A stretch of DNA of 46,717 bases from the NCBI GenBank assembly GCA_947568535.1, contig CANOPF010000004.1:1-46717 (forward strand), in the 5' to 3' direction. Each line of letters starts with the position of its first letter. The first letter of the stretch is position 1. This document shows positions 36,269 through 45,549 of this stretch, one piece after another. The notes under the pieces were generated by a model, which saw nothing but the letters and a program-made list of their open reading frames with translations, made no database searches and was not told the DNA's origin. The stretch comes from an uncultured Clostridium sp. (GTDB lineage Bacteria; Bacillota; Clostridia; TANB77; CAG-508). A program made the translations under genes and the position numbers.

Positions 36269-38021
36269 CTATCTCCCCTCTTGCCATTTTAGTATTGGAT
36301 ATCCTTTATTGACTTTATTGGAATCAAAAGTATAATCTTCTCCTAACTGGGCAATCATATCCTCTGCTTGTAATTTTTCTCTTGTAACTTTTGCTATTCC
36401 TGATACTGTCCCACTATTCCATCCATATCCCTTACTAACGCCACAACCATCTATCCAAAAACAGGATTGGAATGATGTAAAACTTCCTCCGTTATCTACT
36501 AAATTACCTAAAATTGCTCCTTTGTCATTCGTCTGATTTGATGGATTATTGATTGTACCCACATTATAACAGTTGGTTATTTGAGTATAACAATTACCTG
36601 AACTAAGCAGACTTCCTACTGCACAAATACCTCCAAAGCGAATCCTACCGAATATTTCCTATACCTGTTAAATAACCTGTATTATAACAACTACTTATTT
36701 TATTGGTTCCTCCAATGGCATTAGCATAGGCACAAATTCCACCAACCCATCCATCTTTATTGGTTGCATGATATTTTGCTTCTATTGTTCCTTGGTTAAT
36801 ACATTTTAATATTTGGGTATTTTTCGTTGGACAACCAATAATTCCTCCAACCCAGTTTCCTTGTATATAACCTGCATTTTCACACTCTTCTATTGTACTG
36901 CCACTAGCTGATCCGCACAAACCACCAATAGCACAACCATGCCTACTTGTATGATTATTTAAATAGTATATCGTTACATCTGAATAACATCCAAATAATG
37001 TGGAATTTTCACTCTTACCTACAATTGCTCCTGAATAGCTTCCTGCATAAATTACTCCCTCTTTTACCTTTAAATTTTCAACACGAGCATTTAGAAGATA
37101 GGAAAATATTGCTTGTTGTGCCAATACAGTGTCTCTTTCTGCATTATTAATATACAAACCATAAATTGTTTTTCCCTTTCCTTCAAATGTTCCTGAAAAG
37201 TTTCCTTTTATTGGTTCCCATGATTCAGCATCTGCACTAAAACTAATTGAACCATCAGCATTTTTTGTATATTTTCCTTCGTTTAAATTAATATCATTGA
37301 CTAAGGTGACTCTTCTTCCTTTAAATGTTCTTCCTTCATTGACTTTTTTCTTAAAGTTCTTCATATCCTCTGCTGTCTTAATTTCCATATCTTCTGTTAT
37401 GCCTGTTACTTGTTTAGTTCCTACCTGATATCCTCCCTCTTGATCTTTTACAACTACACAATAATTGACATTTTTATCTATTGTTTTTTGAAGAATGTAT
37501 TTTCCCTCTTGTTTTGGCGGTATATCAAGCTTCTCTCCATTTAAGCTAATCTCTGAAACTTCTTTTTCATAACCTATTTCTATGGTTATTGTAGCTTGAA
37601 CAAATTCTTCATTCATTTGTGGCTCTGAAATAGTAATGATAATGTTTTCATTAATGTTTCCTAATCCTAAACTTTCCCCTATTTTAGGAACAGATGGATC
37701 AATGATAAAATTCCATCCATCTACTGACACAATATTTCCTGGTAGACGTATCATACCTTCTTCTGCTAATTTCTGATCAAGATAAGCTTCCTTATAATTA
37801 GCATCTGTTTGTTTTTCCATAATTACTTCATTACATACTAACATCAATTTTTCTTTAGCTTGTTCTTCAGCACTTGTTTTCTTTGCTGTTTTTGCCTTAC
37901 TTAATATACCATTTTCTCCTGTTAATGTTACAATAGTTATTCCTACAATAATCAATAAAACTATAATTGTCACTACAAGTGCAATTAGACTAATCCCCTT
38001 ATTTCGTTTCAACATGCTCAT
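36269..38021 (-). CDS. GLUG-repeat pilin-like surface protein, read through a +1 shift at CGG
   Basis: Starts with a type III/IV-pilin-like signal: Lys/Arg-rich MSMLKRNKG followed by ISLIALVVTIIVLLII, so a prepilin peptidase probably cleaves after Gly. A spacer and Ig-like stretch lead to GLUG-type repeats (FSGTFEGKGKTIYGLYI, GAIVGKSENSTLFGCYSD, AIGGLCGSASGSTIEECEN, WVGGIIGC, WVGGICAYA). The zero frame ends NTGYLTGIGNI CGG TAG. Skipping the C at 36650 gives I-GRIRFGGICAVGSL, another repeat, then NCYNVGTINNPSNQ to 36269. The shifted product is 583 aa. It probably forms an adhesin or minor-pilin-like surface protein. It has its own promoter. Confidence 0.8.
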
Positions 38022-38065
38022 TTGTTATTTTCCCCTTTCCTATCTTTTGTATTTCATTCATTTTT

Positions 38066-38094
38066 ATTTTACTGTAACGAATAAATTATTTCAA
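38066..38094 (-). promoter_or_regulatory. Promoter of the GLUG pilin-like gene
   Basis: Minus-strand -35 TTGAAA (38089-38094), 17-nt spacer, -10 TAAAAT (38066-38071), about 45 bp before the start codon. Confidence 0.55.
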
Positions 38095-38113
38095 GATATC
38101 TCCCTATTTTTTC

Positions 38114-38797
38114 TTAACTTTTCATGACTGCCTGACAGATTTTAAATGAGTCTCGCAATCCCTTAAAATGACTGGTATGATCTCCTTTTTTATATATCGT
38201 TTGTATGTCTACTTCTAGCATATCCATTTGATTTTTTATGCAGTAAATTAGCATATTGGTTTCATATTCAAACCCTTCTCCACGAATTTGTTCAAATTCC
38301 TGTAGGTAGGCAAATGGAATAGCTCTTAGTCCTGTTTGAGTATCTTGTATTTTCTTTTTCATTTTTCTTTCTAGAATATGGCTAAAAATCAAATTTCCTA
38401 TTTTCCTCTGAAAAGGAACATTTTTACCATAAAAATTTCTGCTCCCTAATATTATACTCTTTTCATTTGTTAAAAACACATGATATATGTTATTAATATC
38501 TTCGATACTATGTTGTCCATCGGCATCTATGGTTATGATCCCTATATTATCCTGAAAATGTTCTCGGCAATAATGCATTCCTGTTTTTATTGCCATTCCT
38601 TTTCCCTGATTGTTTTCATGTTCTAATACAATAACATTATGCTCAAGTTCTTTAAATATATCATGATTTAAACTTCCATCATTAATAACAACAATGTGTG
38701 CATAACCATTTTCTTGTAATTGTTGTATCATACTTTTTAATCTTTCATCTGGATTATAAGCAGGAATCATAATAATTATGTTTTTTTTCTTATCCAC
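38114..38797 (-). CDS. Family 2 glycosyltransferase, polyprenyl-phosphate type
   Basis: 227 aa GT-A enzyme. Nucleotide-sugar motifs: IMIPAYNPDERL at the N-terminus, VVINDGSLN near 36 and the metal-binding DADGQHS near 93; LGSRNFYGKNVPFQRKIGN and DTQTGLRAI follow, as in dolichyl-phosphate-mannose-synthase-like proteins. No C-terminal membrane helices. It overlaps the upstream membrane protein gene by 8 bp, so it may load a lipid-linked sugar used by that protein. Confidence 0.85.
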   Translation of the reverse strand: MDKKKNIIIMIPAYNPDERLKSMIQQLQENGYAHIVVINDGSLNHDIFKELEHNVIVLEHENNQGKGMAIKTGMHYCREHFQDNIGIITIDADGQHSIEDINNIYHVFLTNEKSIILGSRNFYGKNVPFQRKIGNLIFSHILERKMKKKIQDTQTGLRAIPFAYLQEFEQIRGEGFEYETNMLIYCIKNQMDMLEVDIQTIYKKGDHTSHFKGLRDSFKICQAVMKS

Positions 38798-40679
38798 TTA
38801 TCTTCTCCTTATCTTCTTCAACCTTATCTTTTATATCTGTTTCTATCTTCAACAGTATTCCTTTTGTCCACTTTTCTTGTTTTACCATTTGTTCTAATTT
38901 TTCTCGTGCTTCTTCTGAAAAAATATGTTGATATTCCGCAAAAAAACTATCGTCAATGTAAATGATATACAGATAATCATACTGTTCTTCTCTTAATTTT
39001 TTTACTAGTTCTTCCTCCGTTATAACCATTTTATAATATACTCCTGGTGTATGATATTTCCCTATATTCCACTCATATAACAAATTGGTTTGTATTGGCG
39101 AAATCAAAAACCTGGTTTGCATAAATTCAGTTCCATAATCTAAGCTTTGGTCAATAAGATAAACCTTATCCGTTTCCTCTACCTGACTCATGATTTCCTT
39201 AGCATTACTAATCGTGATATCCTTGATGAGTGGTCTATCCTCTTTTCTTCCTAATCCATTTTGAAGTAATCCAATACATAAACAAGATAGAATAAGGGTT
39301 TTTGCCTTACTATTTTCTAAAAGAAAATAGATTAAATTTAATGTCATAGCTAACAAATAGGTAGACACATATCGTTCAAATCCCATTAGCATTTCTCCTT
39401 GTTCTTTTTGAAAGACAAACATAAATACCATCAAATGGCTTATTAAGTATAAGAAAAATCCCAAATTGATACTGAGAAAATTGGAAATACTATCTTGTTT
39501 TTTCTTCTTTATGACCAAACCAAGCAGATACAAACTATCAACAACCAAAACAATCATTATGGATGTACGATAATAACTTTTTTCTGTGATTGGTACATGA
39601 AATAATGCTTCTCCAAAACGTTTAGTTATCTCTTTATTTCTTTCCTTTGCTCGTTCATGGAAAGTAACTGTTTTAATCAATTCGGCTATATCTATATTGG
39701 CTACACTGTTTTTGTCATGTCTATCATCTATTTGCTTTCCATTTTGTGTATAGTATAGTTTCCAACTAACATTCGTTACGATGATAACTACCAATAACAT
39801 TCCTATCATGAAAATATGTTTTTTAATGTTTTTCCTTTCTTTTTTGTTCTGAAATAAAATCATTACTTTTTTAAAAAATAATTGCATAATGACGATTCCT
39901 GCCAATAATATTCCATTTGTTTTGATTAATGTAATAGAAATGAGCAATATCGTAATGACAAGATAATCTTTTTTATCCTTTATGGAATACATTAAATACA
40001 TAAGTACCGCAAAAATAATGCCTAAGATACAATCCACTGACAAATTAGTTAACTCATAATAAAATAATGTACTAGCAAAATATGTTAATGCAATAACAAA
40101 AACTATTTTTAACAGTGAAGTCATACAGTAACTTTCTTTTTTAAACAAAGGCATAACGGCGGTAAATATCAAGGTTATCATGGCAAAATAGGTAACACCT
40201 TCATGAAAACCTCCATTAAACCTACAAAATAGGTATTCTGCTATTGCTGTAAATGGTGGATAAATTAAATGTATCCCATCTACTTGAACATTAGCCCACA
40301 AACAGGATTTATTTAGCATAACTTTTAGATTTGTGCCCCAAAACATAAATTCATCATAATAAGCAAATTGCGTATCATTAACCAAAACATATATGACAAA
40401 CAAGATGAGTATATAGATTAGCGTAGGAAGTGTCAAGAGTTCCTTTATATTTTCTTCTTTTTTTATTAATTTTCGTATAACATAAAGGCTAGAAACAAAT
40501 GATAATATTCCCACTACATATGTACTTATCCATAATACATTCATCAAACCCAAAAAATAACTTAGTATGATTATACCAAATACAGCTATTGCAATAGCCT
40601 CTTCCTGTTTTATATTGAGTTTTATTTTTATGCTAAAACTTAATGATAATATTATCAGCATTATAATTAACCATATCAT
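38790..40679 (-). CDS. Polytopic membrane protein, GT-C-like glycosyltransferase candidate (copy 1)
   Basis: 629 aa, about 12 hydrophobic helices, and a soluble C-terminal domain of about 130 residues. An early extracytoplasmic loop has FAYYDEFMFWGTNLK (about residues 106-120), an acidic D-E pair of the kind that acts as catalytic base in GT-C enzymes; HLIYPPFTAIAEYLF follows. It is a paralogue of the next gene, which has DYDEFNHWG in the same place. Substrate unknown; a lipid-linked sugar is likely from the neighbouring GT2 genes. Confidence 0.65.
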   Translation of the reverse strand: MIWLIIMLIILSLSFSIKIKLNIKQEEAIAIAVFGIIILSYFLGLMNVLWISTYVVGILSFVSSLYVIRKLIKKEENIKELLTLPTLIYILILFVIYVLVNDTQFAYYDEFMFWGTNLKVMLNKSCLWANVQVDGIHLIYPPFTAIAEYLFCRFNGGFHEGVTYFAMITLIFTAVMPLFKKESYCMTSLLKIVFVIALTYFASTLFYYELTNLSVDCILGIIFAVLMYLMYSIKDKKDYLVITILLISITLIKTNGILLAGIVIMQLFFKKVMILFQNKKERKNIKKHIFMIGMLLVVIIVTNVSWKLYYTQNGKQIDDRHDKNSVANIDIAELIKTVTFHERAKERNKEITKRFGEALFHVPITEKSYYRTSIMIVLVVDSLYLLGLVIKKKKQDSISNFLSINLGFFLYLISHLMVFMFVFQKEQGEMLMGFERYVSTYLLAMTLNLIYFLLENSKAKTLILSCLCIGLLQNGLGRKEDRPLIKDITISNAKEIMSQVEETDKVYLIDQSLDYGTEFMQTRFLISPIQTNLLYEWNIGKYHTPGVYYKMVITEEELVKKLREEQYDYLYIIYIDDSFFAEYQHIFSEEAREKLEQMVKQEKWTKGILLKIETDIKDKVEEDKEKISG

Positions 40680-40691
40680 GCTATTTTCCCC

Positions 40692-42482
40692 TTAAATTAC
40701 TTTTTTTAATTGTACTTTGTTATATTGATCTAAGCATACCTGGTAAAGCATATCGTCTTGGATAACTTCATGTTCAAAAAGAGTTCTATACTTATTTCTA
40801 AAGCTCCCTTCCACTTTATACACATAAACATAAGTATAGTTTTCCTCCATTAATGTATGTTCAAATTGCTCTTTTGTACCAGTAACTCTTGCCTCATGAT
40901 TAGCAATATCCATTTCCATAAATTCATATTGGTTTAATGTTAAGACAAAAGGAGTAAATACATCAGAAACATAAAAAATCTTGTCTGTTGGTAAAAATAT
41001 CGTTTGAAATCTCGACATGGCAGTATACTCAGCTTTTTGTTCAATCAGTTCTTGTATATATTCTTCTTTATGAATATATTTTTCTTTGATTACCTCTTTA
41101 GGCATAAATATTATGGTTACAACAATTAGCATATACCATACATTAATTTTATTTTTCTCCTTATTACATAATACTATATGATTTAACATTAACCATGATA
41201 ATAACATAGTAGACACATATCTTCCATAACAAGCTAATGTAATGGCTTCATGTTCCATAAATATGGTTACATACATCCATAGTAAACCGATAAGAAAAAG
41301 TATAGAACAGATTGCATGTCCAATCATTATATATTGGTAATTTTTTTTCTCATTTTTATCTTTTCTATCTTGATATAGATAAATTGAATAGGCAATTAAT
41401 AATAATATACTATGTAATGGTGTTAAATGACGTACAGTAATTTCCTCTTTCTCATAAAAAGCTTTCATATATTCTTGTGATATTTTCTGAACATCTTTGT
41501 TTTGATTCATTTGTACAACATTGTTAAAATTCCATTCTGTACCACTTTTTGCAAAATTTATTTTCATATACCAAGCACTTGTCAAAATGATAGGCAAAAT
41601 AAGCACAATTAAGGTTGTTTTTATCTTCTCTTTCATTTTTACTTGTTTGATTACTTCCATTACCATAAGAACAATAGCAAAAACTATACCTGTTGTCTTT
41701 GTTAAGGCCAGAGCTGTTATCATACAAGATAACATTACCTTTCTATATATCTTATTTTCATCCTCTTTACTGATGAGCCATAATCCTATAGCAAATAAAA
41801 TGCCCAATAATCCATCAACTAAAATATTACAAAAAAAGTCTTCATAAAATATCATGGGCGTTGTTATGATGATCCATACCATAAAAATTAAATTTTTACA
41901 TTTTTTCTTGACTTGTACTTGTTTGGTGATTGGTATCATGATGGATAGATATAATATATTCTGTGCTATAATGATTAAATCTTCCACATATTCGCCTTTT
42001 AATGTTAATAACATGTATTGAAAACATGCTGTAAATGGAGGATATTCATTAAATGAAACATGCGAATTTTCCACTGTTCCATATCCATTATAGGTAAACA
42101 TATTTTTTACCATTAATCCCCAATGATTAAATTCATCATAATCAGCCAGAATTCTGTGGCTATTCATGATAATAAATACCATGAATAAGGCCATATAAAT
42201 GAATAGCCCTGGGGTAAAAATCTTTTCTAATTCTTGTTTACATTCTTTCTTTTTTATTTTTCCTAACAGATATATTCCATTATATACAATAGAAATAACA
42301 GACAAAATTTCTACCATAAGCACACCCAGATTTAGCTGATCCAATAATCCTGCTATATATATGACAAGTATCATAAAAATAACAGCAATTGGTATGGTTT
42401 CTTCTATCCTTTTGTCTAATAAATTTCTTACTGACATAGAAAGGGAAAAGATGATCATAAATAATATAATAAATTCCATCAT
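40692..42482 (-). CDS. Polytopic membrane protein, GT-C-like glycosyltransferase candidate (copy 2)
   Basis: 596 aa with the same layout as the preceding entry: helices, ILADYDEFNHWGLMVKNMF near residues 110-128, YPPFTACFQYML, more helices and a C-terminal soluble domain ending YVYVYKVEGSFRNKYRTLF. It lies 12 bp upstream of copy 1 in transcription order, suggesting tandem duplication followed by divergence. Conserved motifs between copies mark the likely active site. Confidence 0.65.
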   Translation of the reverse strand: MMEFIILFMIIFSLSMSVRNLLDKRIEETIPIAVIFMILVIYIAGLLDQLNLGVLMVEILSVISIVYNGIYLLGKIKKKECKQELEKIFTPGLFIYMALFMVFIIMNSHRILADYDEFNHWGLMVKNMFTYNGYGTVENSHVSFNEYPPFTACFQYMLLTLKGEYVEDLIIIAQNILYLSIMIPITKQVQVKKKCKNLIFMVWIIITTPMIFYEDFFCNILVDGLLGILFAIGLWLISKEDENKIYRKVMLSCMITALALTKTTGIVFAIVLMVMEVIKQVKMKEKIKTTLIVLILPIILTSAWYMKINFAKSGTEWNFNNVVQMNQNKDVQKISQEYMKAFYEKEEITVRHLTPLHSILLLIAYSIYLYQDRKDKNEKKNYQYIMIGHAICSILFLIGLLWMYVTIFMEHEAITLACYGRYVSTMLLSWLMLNHIVLCNKEKNKINVWYMLIVVTIIFMPKEVIKEKYIHKEEYIQELIEQKAEYTAMSRFQTIFLPTDKIFYVSDVFTPFVLTLNQYEFMEMDIANHEARVTGTKEQFEHTLMEENYTYVYVYKVEGSFRNKYRTLFEHEVIQDDMLYQVCLDQYNKVQLKKVI

Positions 42483-42488
42483 TATCTC

Positions 42489-43178
42489 CTATTGATTTGT
42501 ATTTTTATTGCGCAATAGTATATGAAAATGTCGTATTCCATCACGTATTGTTTTTAAATGTGGTTTTTTCTTCCTACCATCTTGATAAAAATTAATGGGT
42601 ACTTCACATATTTTCAACTTGTTCTGACTCGCTTTTATTAACATTTCACTAGCATATTCCATACCTTCTGCTTCACAATTTAGTGCCATAATCGCCTCAT
42701 TGTTATACCCTCTTAGGCCACAATTAAAATCATTTACCTGTACTCCAAATTTCTTTTTTCCTATATATGATATTATAGGAGTTCCGATATATTTATGGGA
42801 TAATTTCATCGCATGTTTCTCCATTTTCCCTAAATAACGGTTTCCTATGACAATATCATATCCTTCTCTTAGTTTTGTTAAAATGGGTAAGATTTCTAGA
42901 AAATTATAACTATCATCCGCATCTCCCATAATTACATATTTTCCTTTTGCTACTTTTGTTCCTTCTCTTAATGCGTTCCCATATCCCTTCTTCTTTACCT
43001 TTTGTAATCGTACCCCTGTTTTTTTTATTATTGATAAAGAATTATCCTCACTTCCATTATCCGCAATTATCACTTCTCCATCTATCTTGTTTTCTGTTAG
43101 AAATCGTTGTGCTTTTTTTATGCATATACCTATTGTTTCCTCTTCATTTAAACATGGCATCAGTATAGTTAGCTCCAT
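42489..43178 (-). CDS. Family 2 glycosyltransferase, DPM1-like
   Basis: 229 aa. MELTILMPCLNEEETIGICIKKA opens the GT-A fold; VIIADNGSEDNSL near 38, VIMGDADDSYNF near 84 (the DXD-like site), IVIGNRYLGKM near 110 and NDFNCGLRGYN near 148 follow. It is the typical size for soluble polyprenyl-phosphate sugar transferases and starts just upstream of the GT-C-like genes in the same direction. Confidence 0.88.
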   Translation of the reverse strand: MELTILMPCLNEEETIGICIKKAQRFLTENKIDGEVIIADNGSEDNSLSIIKKTGVRLQKVKKKGYGNALREGTKVAKGKYVIMGDADDSYNFLEILPILTKLREGYDIVIGNRYLGKMEKHAMKLSHKYIGTPIISYIGKKKFGVQVNDFNCGLRGYNNEAIMALNCEAEGMEYASEMLIKASQNKLKICEVPINFYQDGRKKKPHLKTIRDGIRHFHILLRNKNTNQ

Positions 43179-43199
43179 TTTTCCCCCTATATTTATTGT

Positions 43200-44087
43200 T
43201 TATGATTCTTTCATTTCTATTAACGTTAAAATTTCTTCATACCCTTTTTGATTCAATTCTTCACTACTATTTTCTTCTATCATCCAAATATGCCCTGCCT
43301 GTTCATATTCTTTTACTTCAATTTGTCCACCTACTTTTTCTGCGTTTTCTTTTAGGCGTTGTACATCTGGATTTAAGATATCATTTGTGCCTGTTAAAAT
43401 GATAATATTTTTTAACTTTGATACATCTCCTTCTATTGGGTTTACTAAATAACTATCCATCCCCTCTTCTCCTGCATACATCATTCCTGCCAATTTTAAT
43501 GTTTCTTTATTTAATTGTTTATCTCTTTTTTGTACTTCATTAATGGCTGGATTGGTTAATCTAACATCTAACCAAGGTGAAATAAGAATGGTTCTCATTG
43601 GCATAGGTAAGCTTTCTTCTCCTACTTTTTCTGCTAATGCTAATGCTAGTCCACCTCCTGCTGAATCTCCCATTAAGATTAAGTTTTTCGCATCCATTTG
43701 ATGAATTATCTCTTGATACAGTGGTACTACCATGTTAAATACATCGTTGTAGTCATATTTGGGTGTTAATGGATAATCTGGAAAAATAACCGTTGCTCCT
43801 GTATCATTAACTAGTTTTTTAATAAATTTCCAATGTTGCTTAGTAGCTTCTGCCACATAAGAACCTCCATGAAAATATAATATGTTTATCTTAGATTTTT
43901 CTTGTTTCCTAGGGGTAATGATAAATATATTTCTGCTCATAAATTGCTCTGTTTTTATTTGACAGTCTCTGTGTAAATCCTCTGGTACTGTACTTTGAAT
44001 ATCAGCAATCAAATAATAAGCAATTAGTCCTAGAAAAATGATGATAATGATGAATACAATCCCTATGCATATTTTGGCTTTTTTCAT
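43200..44087 (-). CDS. Membrane-anchored alpha/beta hydrolase, HSL-like esterase
   Basis: 295 aa. N-terminal membrane helix (about residues 6-28). Oxyanion motif YFHGGSYV near 72, nucleophile in GDSAGGGLAL near 141, acid in TGTNDILNPD near 240 and catalytic His in AGHIWM near 270. This is the hormone-sensitive-lipase layout. As the first gene of the glycan block it may remove acyl groups from surface polymers; the substrate is not known. Confidence 0.85.
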   Translation of the reverse strand: MKKAKICIGIVFIIIIIFLGLIAYYLIADIQSTVPEDLHRDCQIKTEQFMSRNIFIITPRKQEKSKINILYFHGGSYVAEATKQHWKFIKKLVNDTGATVIFPDYPLTPKYDYNDVFNMVVPLYQEIIHQMDAKNLILMGDSAGGGLALALAEKVGEESLPMPMRTILISPWLDVRLTNPAINEVQKRDKQLNKETLKLAGMMYAGEEGMDSYLVNPIEGDVSKLKNIIILTGTNDILNPDVQRLKENAEKVGGQIEVKEYEQAGHIWMIEENSSEELNQKGYEEILTLIEMKES

Positions 44088-44119
44088 TATTTTCTTCCTC
44101 TTCGTGTTTTGTTTTTTTT

Positions 44120-44148
44120 ATTTTATCATAATCCTAAAAAAATAACAA
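44120..44148 (-). promoter_or_regulatory. Promoter of the esterase/glycosyltransferase block
   Basis: Minus-strand -35 TTGTTA (44143-44148), 17-nt spacer, -10 TAAAAT (44120-44125) preceded by TATGA, an extended -10 like feature. Confidence 0.55.
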
Positions 44149-44184
44149 TAAAAAATTTCTTAAGTTTCTACCTTTCTTATTTAA

Positions 44185-44226
44185 CAAAAAAGTTGGTTTA
44201 TCTTTATCTCTAAATCTAAACCAACT
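44185..44226 (-). terminator. Terminator after dnaJ
   Basis: On the minus strand AGTTGGTTTA pairs with TAAACCAACT across a 16-nt loop and runs into TTTTTT. It lies about 20 bp after the dnaJ stop. Confidence 0.85.
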
Positions 44227-44244
44227 CTTTATCATTTTCTTCCT

Positions 44245-45405
44245 TTATCCAAACAATCCACGCTTTTTAACAGGAGGCTGTTCATTCATCGTTTTAGCTA
44301 ACTGCATTAGCAATTCTCTTTGCTCTTTTGTTAATCTTTTAGGAGTCTGAACGGTTACAGTAAAAATAAAGTCGCCTATATTACTGGTGTTAACCGATTT
44401 AAATCCTTTATTGCGAATAGTGAATTTTGTACCTGTTTGCGTACCATCTGGAATTTTATATTTTTCTTTCGTTCCGTCTACCATCGGAATTTCCAATTCA
44501 GCACCTAAAGTTGCTTGTGTAATGGTGATTGGAACTTCACACCATACCTGATTTCCTTTTCTTGTATAAATACTATGTCTTTTAATTTTTACCGTAATGT
44601 ATAAATCTCCTTGTGGTCCACCTTTTTCTCCTGATTCACCTTCACCTCTCAAGACAACGGTTTGGTTATCGTCAATTCCTGCTGGAATCTTTACTTTAAT
44701 TTTAGGTTGTTTTCTTACCGTTCCTTTTCCTTGACATCTTTCACATGGTTCTTTGATGATTTCTCCTGTTCCATGACATACTGTACAAGTTCTTTTCGTT
44801 TGCATTTGCCCTAAAATGGTATTTTGAACTTGTGTCACTTGACCTGTACCATGGCACATCGTACATTCCATTTTAGAAGTTCCTGGTTTTGCACCACTTC
44901 CATGACAAGTATCACAACTTTCATTTCTAGTAATGATTATTTCCTTTTCTACGCCTAAAAATGCTTGTTCAAAAGTAATCTCAATACCTAAATTTAAATC
45001 AGCACCTTTCCTTGGACCAGTTTGTCTTCTTGATGAAGTTCGACCTCCTCCAAATCCTCCTCCAAAAAAGGAAGAGAAGATATCGCCTAGATCGCCAAAA
45101 TCGCCAAAATCTGAACTGCTATAAGAATAATAACCACCTTGACCGCCAAAAGGTCCTCCTGCTCCTCCAAAGCCTTGTGGTCCATCATGTCCAAATTGAT
45201 CATACATCCTTCTTTTTTGTGGGTCAGATAAATTTTCATAAGCTTCATTTACTTCTTTAAATTTTGCTTCTGCATTGGCTTTATTATCTGGGTTTGCATC
45301 TGGGTGATATTTTTTTGCTAGTTTTCGATAAGCTTTTTTTAGCTCATCATCTGTTGCATTTTTACTGACACCTAATACTTCGTAATAATCTCTCTTGCTC
45401 GCCAT
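44245..45405 (-). CDS. dnaJ: Chaperone DnaJ
   Basis: 386-aa type I J-protein: J domain with YHPDAN (HPD motif) near residue 33, a Gly/Phe-rich linker (about 75-125), a zinc domain with four motifs ([32 protein letters not shown], about 150-225) and C-terminal substrate-binding domains. It stimulates DnaK ATPase. AGGAGG precedes the ATG. dnaK lies upstream. Confidence 0.98.
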   Translation of the reverse strand: MASKRDYYEVLGVSKNATDDELKKAYRKLAKKYHPDANPDNKANAEAKFKEVNEAYENLSDPQKRRMYDQFGHDGPQGFGGAGGPFGGQGGYYSYSSSDFGDFGDLGDIFSSFFGGGFGGGRTSSRRQTGPRKGADLNLGIEITFEQAFLGVEKEIIITRNESCDTCHGSGAKPGTSKMECTMCHGTGQVTQVQNTILGQMQTKRTCTVCHGTGEIIKEPCERCQGKGTVRKQPKIKVKIPAGIDDNQTVVLRGEGESGEKGGPQGDLYITVKIKRHSIYTRKGNQVWCEVPITITQATLGAELEIPMVDGTKEKYKIPDGTQTGTKFTIRNKGFKSVNTSNIGDFIFTVTVQTPKRLTKEQRELLMQLAKTMNEQPPVKKRGLFG

Positions 45406-45427
45406 TGTTTTTCCTCCTATTTCTTAC

Positions 45428-45549
45428 AAATCGAATCAAAAACAAGTATTACTCGACAAGCAAGAAAAAAATCTTAAGATAATACGCTTGTATATCGAAA
45501 GATTCTTTTCGTAACTTAACGAAGTAAGACGATGTTTTTCATTCGATTT
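45428..45549. repeat. Inverted repeat enclosing the dnaK-dnaJ spacer
   Basis: Sixteen bases at 45428-45443 (AAATCGAATCAAAAAC) are mirrored at 45534-45549 with one mismatch; the right arm reaches the dnaK stop. Inside, on the minus strand, AATCTT and AAGATT followed by seven T residues could form a weak terminator. It may be a partial terminator, a processing site that lowers dnaJ relative to dnaK, or a small miniature element. Confidence 0.45.

Noticed and set aside
36489..36491. Further CGG in the GLUG gene as another shift site
   Set aside because: It is out of frame in the shifted reading frame and the repeats continue normally across it.
13816..36650. The five broken genes as ordinary pseudogenes
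   Set aside because: accA and birA are normally essential, both halves are well conserved, no other lesions are present and all seven changes are of one type at one codon.
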